Assembly: GCA_905215795.1 (NCBI GenBank)
Contig: CAJMRV010000013.1
Coordinates: forward strand, 1 to 18,806
Reading direction: 5' to 3'
From: an uncultured bacterium
GTDB lineage: Bacteria; Pseudomonadota; Gammaproteobacteria; Burkholderiales; Burkholderiaceae_F
DNA: 18,806 bases
Shown here: in pieces, positions 13,631-18,806 of the stretch
Layout: each line of letters begins with the position of its first letter
Numbering within the stretch: position 1 is the stretch's first letter
Position numbers and translations under genes: made by a program
The notes under the pieces: model-generated
Databases searched by the model: none
Told to the model about the DNA's origin: nothing
What the model saw: the letters and a program-made list of their open reading frames with translations, nothing else

Positions 13631-13740
13631 AAAGAAATCATCAGAAACCTTTCTTCGAGTAGCGACCAAGCAAACTCCCGAAAGATCGGAACCCGGGGGA
13701 CCTCTCCCCTTTGGTGGGAACCGTTTGTTTCTTCAGTTGT
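13599..13740 (-). ncRNA. Candidate small RNA, about 140 nt, unknown family
   Basis: The minus-strand terminator has no minus-strand protein gene upstream of it. A promoter-like TATAAG (13752 to 13747, minus) with a weak TTAAAG -35 lies at the right distance to start a transcript near 13740. The transcript would carry hairpins GGGGA/TCCCC and CCGA/TCGG before the terminator. The composition (about half A+T) differs from the flanking genes. It does not resemble 6S RNA, SRP RNA, RNase P or tmRNA by eye. A short frame beginning MATTEETNG is possible, but it starts on the -10 box and runs through the terminator. Confidence 0.45.
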
Positions 13741-13746
13741 AGCCAT

Positions 13747-13776
13747 CTTATACCCTGATGCTTACGTCAACTTTAA
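13747..13776 (-). promoter_or_regulatory. Possible minus-strand promoter of the candidate small RNA
   Basis: On the minus strand: TTAAAG (13776-13771), 18-nt spacer, TATAAG (13752-13747). The -10 matches 5 of 6; the -35 is weak. A closer TTGACG (13770-13765) has only 12 nt spacing to TATAAG. Confidence 0.35.
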
Positions 13777-14067
13777 GAAGACGGAGGAAAGTGCCTGAAG
13801 TGTTACGAAATTTTTCACTGATGCACCGTTCCGGTCCGTTGGACGCCCCTCCCATGCTGGAAAAACGGGGAAAATGAATCACGGTTCAGTTTGTTGATTT
13901 CCGTCGTTTTCCATCGGGTGTATCCCCTAGAAACGGTTTCAAAGCCTCGGAAGTATCACTGAGTTCAGGCACTTCCTTGTAAAATGTGGAGCCAAGAAAA
14001 TCGGACGGGGATTTCCCCGGGGAACGCCCCCGGCCTCCGTTCTCCTCTTTGAATGAAGGAAACAATC
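13777..14067. other. Intergenic region before the pigment operon
   Basis: No convincing gene on either strand. The composition is AT-richer than its neighbours. A -10-like TAAAAT (13980-13985) could serve the lipoprotein gene, but no good -35 is seen. Between it and the gene, GGGG-ATTT-CCCC and CCGGGG/CCCCGG hairpins overlap and exclude each other (about 14007-14032). Confidence 0.4.
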
Positions 14068-14454
14068 ATGCAACGTAGAAAGTTGATCATCGGCGTCGCC
14101 GCCGTCGCCTCCGTGGGCCTTCTGAGCGCCTGCCGCACCGCCGCGCTCGCCGAGCCCGAGGGCGTCTCCGGCGGCCTCGCCCCCGAGCAGCTCCGCAACG
14201 TCATCATCAAGGCGCTTTTGAACCGCAGCTGGCGCGTCACCGAGGACGAACCCGGCCTGATCAAGGCCCGCTACATCAAGGGTCCGCACATCGCCGCCGT
14301 GGTGATCCATTACAACGAAAAGGGCTACCGCATCGAGATGGACCCCGCCACGACGCTCAAGCGTCCCGACGGCATGGTCGACGCCAAGTTCAACCAGTGG
14401 GTCCGCAACATCGACAAGGACATCGGCATCGGCATCAACACGTTCCATCTCTGA
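14068..14454 (+). CDS. Small secreted lipoprotein, uncharacterised
   Basis: 128 aa. The N-terminus MQRRKLIIGVAAVASVGLLSAC is a lipoprotein signal peptide: basic start, hydrophobic core, lipobox LSAC with Cys22. The mature part has SWRVTEDEPGLIKARYIKGPHIAAVVIHYNEKG-like strands and ends in a conserved NQWVRNIDKDI. I recognise this as a common small proteobacterial lipoprotein family without a known function. ATG 14068 is preferred over the in-frame ATG 14053 because SD AAGGA (14056-14060) sits 7 nt before it. It is 28 nt upstream of the methyltransferase, so it may be the first gene of the pigment operon, with an envelope role. Confidence 0.8.
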   Translation: MQRRKLIIGVAAVASVGLLSACRTAALAEPEGVSGGLAPEQLRNVIIKALLNRSWRVTEDEPGLIKARYIKGPHIAAVVIHYNEKGYRIEMDPATTLKRPDGMVDAKFNQWVRNIDKDIGIGINTFHL

Positions 14455-14482
14455 TGAGCATGTTTGATCAAGGAGCCCTGCG

Positions 14483-15556
14483 ATGAAGCGGGGCAAGGGG
14501 AGGGAGCCCACCGGGCTCGAGGCCCTCGAGGCGGCCCACCGCGTTGCGGTGACGCCGTTCGTTTTTCAGACGGCGGCATCGCTGATCTCCTCGGGCCTGC
14601 TCGGGGTGCTCGGCGCCGCCTACGGCGAGGGCCTCACGAGGCGTTCGATCGAGGAGGCGCTCCCGGAACTTTCCGGGTACGCCCTCGACGTGCTCCTCGA
14701 GGCGGGCACAGCCTTCGGACTCCTCCGGAGGACGCCCTCGGGATGGGACGTCACGAAGACGGGCGTCTTCCTCCTGGAGGACCCGCTCGTCAGGGCGAAC
14801 TTCGACTTCACACGCGACGTCTGCTACAAGGGGCTCGTCCATCTCGACGAGGCCCTGCGCGAGGGACGTCCGGCGGGGCTCGTCGAACTGGGCCCCTGGA
14901 AGACCATCTATCCGGCCCTCGACGAACTCCCCGAACCGGCGCGTTCGAGCTGGTTCGCGTTCGACCACGGTTATTCCGACCGGGCTTATGAGGACGCCCT
15001 CCCGATCGTCTTCGGGGATGGCGTGGACAAGCTCGTCGACGTGGGCGGCAACACCGGGAAGTGGGCGGCGTTCTGCTGCAGGCACGATCCCGACGTCGAG
15101 GTGACGGTCTTCGACCTGCCCGAGCAATGCCGCATCGTCGAGCGCAACCTCGGCGAGCTCGGCTTCGGCACCCGCGTGCAGGCCCTTCCGATCGACCTGC
15201 TCACGGATGAGGCCTTCCCCGCGATGGACGCGTCCGTCTGGTGGATGAGCCAGTTCCTCGACTGCTTCCCGCCCGCGACGATCGTTTCGATCCTCAAGCG
15301 GGCGCGCTCGGCGATGAAGGACGACGCCAGGCTCTTCATCCTCGAGCCGCTCACCGACCGGCAGGCCTTCGACGCCGCATGCGAATGCCTCGCCGCCTAT
15401 TCCCTTTATTTCACAGTGATGGCCAACGGCACCAGCCGCTTCTACTCGCTGGAGGACTTCGAGTGCTTCCTTGCGGCGGCCGGATTCGTCATCGAGCGCG
15501 TCCACGACGGGCTCGGAACGGGCCACACGCTCATCGCCTGCCGCAAGGCGGCCTGA
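14483..15556 (+). CDS. SAM-dependent methyltransferase of the aryl-polyene-type cluster
   Basis: 357 aa. The N-terminal helical part (1-120, winged-helix/dimerisation type: TPFVFQTAASLISSGLLGVL) is followed by a class I SAM fold with glycine motif LVDVGGNTGKW (184-194), VTVFDLPEQC and the late NGTSRFYSLEDFECFLAAAGF. The layout resembles O-methyltransferases of the COMT type. In aryl-polyene clusters a methyltransferase sits next to the ketosynthase-like gene and is thought to modify the aryl head group; that role is inferred here from context. SD AAGGAG is 8 nt upstream. The next gene starts 5 nt after its stop. Confidence 0.85.
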   Translation: MKRGKGREPTGLEALEAAHRVAVTPFVFQTAASLISSGLLGVLGAAYGEGLTRRSIEEALPELSGYALDVLLEAGTAFGLLRRTPSGWDVTKTGVFLLEDPLVRANFDFTRDVCYKGLVHLDEALREGRPAGLVELGPWKTIYPALDELPEPARSSWFAFDHGYSDRAYEDALPIVFGDGVDKLVDVGGNTGKWAAFCCRHDPDVEVTVFDLPEQCRIVERNLGELGFGTRVQALPIDLLTDEAFPAMDASVWWMSQFLDCFPPATIVSILKRARSAMKDDARLFILEPLTDRQAFDAACECLAAYSLYFTVMANGTSRFYSLEDFECFLAAAGFVIERVHDGLGTGHTLIACRKAA

Positions 15557-15561
15557 ACGAC

Positions 15562-16320
15562 ATGAAGCTCTCTTTCTCGATCATCGACCACTGCGCCCTC
15601 GTCCCCGGACTGGGCGGCTCCGAAGCGCTGGCCGCCTGGGCGGCCTCGCCGTCGCCCGTGGTCGACCCCTCGGCCCCCGTCGAGGGTCCCCGCCGCCTTC
15701 CGATGATGCGCGCGCGGAGGATGAGCCGCGGCATCCGTCATGCCGTGGAGTGTTCGCTCGAGCTCATGGAACGCTCGGGCACGCCCGACGCGGTCGTCTT
15801 TTCGAGCCGCCACGGCGAGCTCGCCCGCGGGGAGAAGCTCCTCAAGGCGATCGCCCTTGGGGAGCCCGTCTCGCCGACGGACTTCATGATGTCGGTGCAC
15901 AACGCCGCCGCGGGCATGCTCACCATCGAGAAGCACCTCATGGTGCCGGCGAGCTCGGTCGCGGCCGGAGCGGATTCGTTCACCGCCGCCCTCACGGAGG
16001 CCGCCGCGATGCTCGCCGCGGGCCGCTCCCGCGTGCTCGTCGTCGACTTTGAAAGCGCGCTCCCGGAGATCGTGGGCTCGAGCTTCGAGGCCGGCGTGCC
16101 GAGCTTCGACTACGCCGTGGGCTTCGTCCTCGCCGCTCCCGGAGAAGAGGGGACGGTCTGCACCATGGACGCCGCATTCGACTACACCGGACGCGGGGAA
16201 CCCGGCGTTCCCCCGGCGATCGCCTTCCTCCACGCCCTCGAGTCGGGCGCCGGGGAGGCCCTGGTCACGGGCGCCCAGTGCACGTCCCGCTTCACTTTCC
16301 ACGGGGAGGACGGACGATGA
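15562..16320 (+). CDS. Ketosynthase-like chain length factor (ApeC-type, no catalytic Cys)
   Basis: 252 aa, about 60% of a ketosynthase. The motifs VVFSSRHGELARG (78-90), GEPVSPTDFMMSVHNAAAGML (near 100-120) and SSVAAGADSFTAAL (131-144) are those of the 'beta-ketoacyl synthase chain length factor' family found in aryl-polyene clusters. Where a working ketosynthase has its active Cys (CSSS/CSGS), this protein has about A137 in GADSF, and the C-terminal half with the catalytic His residues is absent. In characterised APE systems such a subunit (ApeC) pairs with a full ketosynthase encoded further downstream, which would be outside this window. Its TGA overlaps the next ATG (ATGA). Confidence 0.88.
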   Translation: MKLSFSIIDHCALVPGLGGSEALAAWAASPSPVVDPSAPVEGPRRLPMMRARRMSRGIRHAVECSLELMERSGTPDAVVFSSRHGELARGEKLLKAIALGEPVSPTDFMMSVHNAAAGMLTIEKHLMVPASSVAAGADSFTAALTEAAAMLAAGRSRVLVVDFESALPEIVGSSFEAGVPSFDYAVGFVLAAPGEEGTVCTMDAAFDYTGRGEPGVPPAIAFLHALESGAGEALVTGAQCTSRFTFHGEDGR

Positions 16321-17129
16321 GCCGCCGGCCCGTGCCCGAATTCAAGCCCGACGGCTTCCTCGCCTTCCAGTGGCGGCGCCTCATGACGGGGCTCTGCTGG
16401 GCGTGCTTCGGCCTGGGAGGCCTGGGGCTCACGCTCACCTGGTTCCCGTGGATCAACGCGGTCGAGAAGGACCCGACAAGGCGCGTGCGCCGCGCCCGCG
16501 CCGTCATCGCCGCGAGCTTCCGCCTCTTCATGCGCCTCTGCGAGGTGCTCGGCGTGGCCCGCTACGACGTCGAGGACGTGCGCGCCCTGAGGAAGGTCCG
16601 CGGGGCGATCATCGTCGCCAACCATCCGACGATCCTCGACTACGTGCTCATCTGCTCGCAGCTCCCCGGCATGGACTGTCTGGTGAAGGCCGAGCTCACC
16701 CGGAACTTCTTCCTCAAGGGGGTGGTCCGGGCGGCCGACTACCTGCTCAACAACCAGTCCGAAGAAATACTCGGGGATTGCAGGACACGACTCGGCCGAG
16801 GCGATAATATCCTTATCTTTCCCGAAGGCACCCGTACGGTGCCGGGCCGGCCCCTCAAGCTCAAGCGGGGCGTGGCCCACATCGCGCTGCGGCTGGGACG
16901 GCCCCTCCAGGTGGTCCACATCCGCTGCTCGGGACGCTGGCTCGACAAGTCGAGCGCCTGGTGGGAGATCCCCCGCACGCGTCCCGTCATCACCCTCAGG
17001 ATGGGCGAACCCATCAACCCCGCCGACTTCCTGCGAGAGGGAGAGGAGGGGTACTCCCTCGCGAGCCGCCGCCTGACGCGCGAGCTCACGCGGGTCCTAA
17101 GCATCAATAACGAGAACAATCCCAAATGA
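16317..17129 (+). CDS. PlsC-type lysophospholipid-like acyltransferase of the pigment cluster
   Basis: 270 aa. The start overlaps the previous stop (ATGA at 16317-16320); an in-frame ATG at 16278 would lie inside the upstream gene and is not used. A hydrophobic segment (about 22-48) anchors it to the inner membrane. Acyltransferase motifs are NHPTILD (HX4D, H103 and D108) and FPEGTR (168-173). In aryl-polyene clusters this enzyme (ApeD-type) is expected to join the polyene or a lipid acyl group onto the glycerolipid anchor; the exact acceptor is not shown by sequence. Its stop overlaps the first ACP start. Confidence 0.87.
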   Translation: MSRRPVPEFKPDGFLAFQWRRLMTGLCWACFGLGGLGLTLTWFPWINAVEKDPTRRVRRARAVIAASFRLFMRLCEVLGVARYDVEDVRALRKVRGAIIVANHPTILDYVLICSQLPGMDCLVKAELTRNFFLKGVVRAADYLLNNQSEEILGDCRTRLGRGDNILIFPEGTRTVPGRPLKLKRGVAHIALRLGRPLQVVHIRCSGRWLDKSSAWWEIPRTRPVITLRMGEPINPADFLREGEEGYSLASRRLTRELTRVLSINNENNPK

Positions 17130-17383
17130 CGACATTGGAAACCCAGATCAAGGAAGTGATCATCGAAGCCCTCAACCTCGAGGACGTGCGTCCCGAGGAC
17201 ATCGATACCGATGCGCCGCTCTTCGGCGAAGGGCTCGGGCTCGACTCGATCGACGCCCTCGAACTCGGCCTCGCCATGAAGAAGCACTTCAAGGTGAGCC
17301 TCAACGGCCCCACGGAAGACGTGAAGGCCCACTTCCACTCCGTGGCCACCCTCGCGAAGTTCATCCGCGAGAACCAGGCCTGA
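17126..17383 (+). CDS. Acyl carrier protein 1 of the pigment cluster
   Basis: 85 aa, acidic. The phosphopantetheine site is DSI in GLGLDSIDALEL (Ser41). The helix II context SIDALELGLAMKKHFKV is typical of aryl-polyene carrier proteins and differs from fatty-acid AcpP (which has DSLD/ELVMA). The ATG overlaps the acyltransferase stop (ATGA). It is likely loaded by the ligase downstream or with malonyl for chain extension; which of the two ACPs does which cannot be read from sequence. Confidence 0.92.
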   Translation: MTTLETQIKEVIIEALNLEDVRPEDIDTDAPLFGEGLGLDSIDALELGLAMKKHFKVSLNGPTEDVKAHFHSVATLAKFIRENQA

Positions 17384-17411
17384 TGAAAACCAGAAGCGAG
17401 ATTTGAACAAA

Positions 17412-17678
17412 ATGGCTGTTTACACCAAAGACGAGATTTATCAGGAAATCGTGAAGGCGATGGCCGAGCTCTTCGAGCTCGATCCCGCCGAGATCACACC
17501 CGAGAGCCGCCTGGTCGAGGACCTCGACCTCGACTCCATCGACGCGGTCGACATGATCGTTCGCCTGCAGAACATGATCGGCAAGCGCATCAAGCCCGAG
17601 GACTTCAAGTCCGTGCGCACCGTCGGCGACGTCGTCGACGTGCTCGTCGGCCTTCAGGAAGACGACGGGAAGCAGTAA
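17412..17678 (+). CDS. Acyl carrier protein 2 of the pigment cluster
   Basis: 88 aa from ATG 17412; an in-frame TTG at 17403 would add three residues and cannot be excluded. The phosphopantetheine site is DSI in EDLDLDSIDAVDM (Ser42). LESRLVEDLDLDSID-type sequence is closer to ordinary AcpP than ACP 1 is. The last base of the TAA is directly followed by the next ATG, so the two are translationally coupled. Paired ACPs are a fixed feature of aryl-polyene clusters. Confidence 0.92.
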   Translation: MAVYTKDEIYQEIVKAMAELFELDPAEITPESRLVEDLDLDSIDAVDMIVRLQNMIGKRIKPEDFKSVRTVGDVVDVLVGLQEDDGKQ

Positions 17679-18260
17679 ATGAAAGCGCCCTCCGAGCGCC
17701 GCACCCCCTGGCGGAGCCTCATGAAAGGGGCCGCCACGGGGTTTTTCGTTTTATGGCCCCTGCTCATCCTCTGGGCGGCCCGCACGGAAGGCCTCGGGGC
17801 CGTCCTGTGGATCTCGCTCGCGCTCTTCGTCGTGCGCGCCGGCGCCGCCTTCGTGGTGCGCTCGCCCCGCGAGGGGGCGCTCTTCACCGGGGGCGCCGCC
17901 CTGACGGGCTGGGCCCTCGCCACGGATGAGCTCGACTGGGCGCTCTACTACCCGGTCTTCGTCAACGCGGTCCTCCTCGTCTTCTTCGCGGCCACGCTCG
18001 TGAAGGGGCCGAGCATGATCGAACGCTTCGCGAGGATCGCCGAGGGCGGGGAGCTCCCGCCCGAGGGCGTGGCCTACACGAGGCGCCTGACCTTCTGGTG
18101 GTGCCTCTTCTTCGTGGGCAACGGCTCGATCGCCCTCGCCACGGTCCTCTCGGGGAACCTCGAATGGTGGACCCTCTGGAACGGGGCGCTTTCCTACGTG
18201 GCCATCGGGCTCTTCATCGGAGGGGAATACCTCTACAGGAAAAAGGTGCTTCATGTCTGA
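17679..18260 (+). CDS. COG4648-type inner-membrane protein
   Basis: 193 aa with about five to six hydrophobic segments (roughly 17-37, 40-60, 68-84, 88-108, 140-160, 168-186). The family motifs YYPVFVNAVLLVFFAATL, GPSMIERFARI, PPEGVAYTRRLTFWWCLFF and ALSYVAIGLFIGGEYLYRK are clear. It is an uncharacterised membrane protein regularly encoded between the ACPs and the ligase in aryl-polyene clusters; a role in membrane assembly or transfer of the pigment is only inferred. Its ATG directly follows the previous stop and its end overlaps the ligase by 8 nt. Confidence 0.88.
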   Translation: MKAPSERRTPWRSLMKGAATGFFVLWPLLILWAARTEGLGAVLWISLALFVVRAGAAFVVRSPREGALFTGGAALTGWALATDELDWALYYPVFVNAVLLVFFAATLVKGPSMIERFARIAEGGELPPEGVAYTRRLTFWWCLFFVGNGSIALATVLSGNLEWWTLWNGALSYVAIGLFIGGEYLYRKKVLHV

Positions 18261-18806
18261 ACCCGTACGCATGACCCGCTGGTTCTCGCCGGAGCGCGCC
18301 CCTGTGGTGCTCTGCCGCGGGACCGGACTCACCGTGGGCGACGCCGCCCGCGCGGTGGACGCGCTCGCCGGGGAGCTCGCCTCCTCGAATGCGCGCCGCT
18401 GGGCCATCCGGGCCGCCCGCCTCGACGACTTCCTCGTCGCGCTCGCGGCGCTCCTGACGACCGGGCGCATCCCCGTGCTCTTCTCGTCGGCCGACGCCGT
18501 CTACCGCACGATGGAGGGACGCTATGAGGGCGTGTTGAGCGCCGACGGAACCCTTCCCGAGGGCATCGCAGGGGTCGAGGTCCTCGCCATTCCCAAGGCC
18601 GTCCCGGGGGCCGCCGCCGAGGGCGCCTTCCCGGCAATCGGCCGCGTCGACCCCGAATCCGTGATCGAACTCTTCACCTCGGGCTCGACCGGCGTGCCCA
18701 AGCGGATCGTCAAGACCGTGGCCGTGATGGACAAGGAGGCGCGCATGACCGCGCCCGGCTTCGCAGCGCTCAGCAGCGGGACCACGCTCACGACGAGCGT
18801 GGAGCC
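18253..18806 (+). CDS. AMP-dependent acyl/aryl-ACP ligase, N-terminal part (runs off window)
   Basis: The frame is open from ATG 18253 to the window end, 184 codons, with no stop. It starts MSEPVRMTRWFSPERAPVVL. The adenylate-forming P-loop LFTSGSTGVPK is at residues 140-150, followed by VKTVAVMDKEARM. This is a member of the AMP-binding family. In aryl-polyene clusters the ligase (ApeH-type) activates 4-hydroxybenzoate and loads it on an ACP to start the polyene; that substrate is inferred from context. It overlaps the upstream gene by 8 nt. Confidence 0.88.
   Translation, partial: MSEPVRMTRWFSPERAPVVLCRGTGLTVGDAARAVDALAGELASSNARRWAIRAARLDDFLVALAALLTTGRIPVLFSSADAVYRTMEGRYEGVLSADGTLPEGIAGVEVLAIPKAVPGAAAEGAFPAIGRVDPESVIELFTSGSTGVPKRIVKTVAVMDKEARMTAPGFAALSSGTTLTTSVE

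Noticed and set aside
13577..13746. Short minus-strand frame starting MATTEETNG
   Set aside because: An SD-like AGGG precedes it, but the ATG overlaps the likely -10 box and the frame runs through the terminator hairpin. It could only be real with another promoter.
13544..13798. 84-codon plus-strand frame after the MATE gene
   Set aside because: It crosses the 15-bp hairpin and the minus-strand terminator, has no SD, and shows no family resemblance.

Overview
The window (about 65% G+C, nearly everything on the plus strand) looks like a chromosomal segment from a betaproteobacterium of the order Burkholderiales. The gene order relA - tRNA-Val - thrS - infC - rpmI - rplT - pheS - pheT - ihfA - tRNA-Pro is the arrangement I know from that order; a finer placement (for example Sutterellaceae) would be a guess. 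No mobile element, CRISPR array, rRNA or phage gene was seen.

Region 1 (1-9402) is translation and stringent-response housekeeping. It holds the 3' half of relA with its terminator, tRNA-Val(GAC), a 174-nt thrS leader, thrS, infC (apparently starting at AUA), rpmI, rplT, a strong terminator, a long GC-rich hairpin leader, pheS, pheT, a terminator, ihfA, and tRNA-Pro(GGG) with its own promoter and terminator. The most striking item is the thrS leader. It contains a 14-codon reading frame, MRFNTKSRTTTPSM, with three consecutive threonine codons, followed by an intrinsic terminator just before thrS. This is the layout of a ribosome-mediated transcription attenuator.

Region 2 (9403-12151) holds an ElaA-type acetyltransferase, then a long structured leader and folE-queD-queE. 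These three enzymes make the early intermediates of queuosine (GTP to 7-carboxy-7-deazaguanine); a terminator closes the operon.

Region 3 (12170-14067) has a MATE-family efflux gene and then about 540 nt without a convincing protein gene. Inside this gap is a well-formed terminator pointing along the minus strand, with no minus-strand protein gene that could use it. This suggests a small RNA of about 140 nt.

Region 4 (14068-18806, running off the end) is a tightly packed operon: lipoprotein, O-methyltransferase-like protein, short ketosynthase-like 'chain length factor' without the catalytic Cys, PlsC-type acyltransferase, two acyl carrier proteins, COG4648 membrane protein, and the start of an AMP-dependent acyl/aryl ligase. 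This is the front half of an aryl-polyene (APE) type pigment cluster; the main ketosynthases, reductase, dehydratases and exporter would lie beyond 18806.
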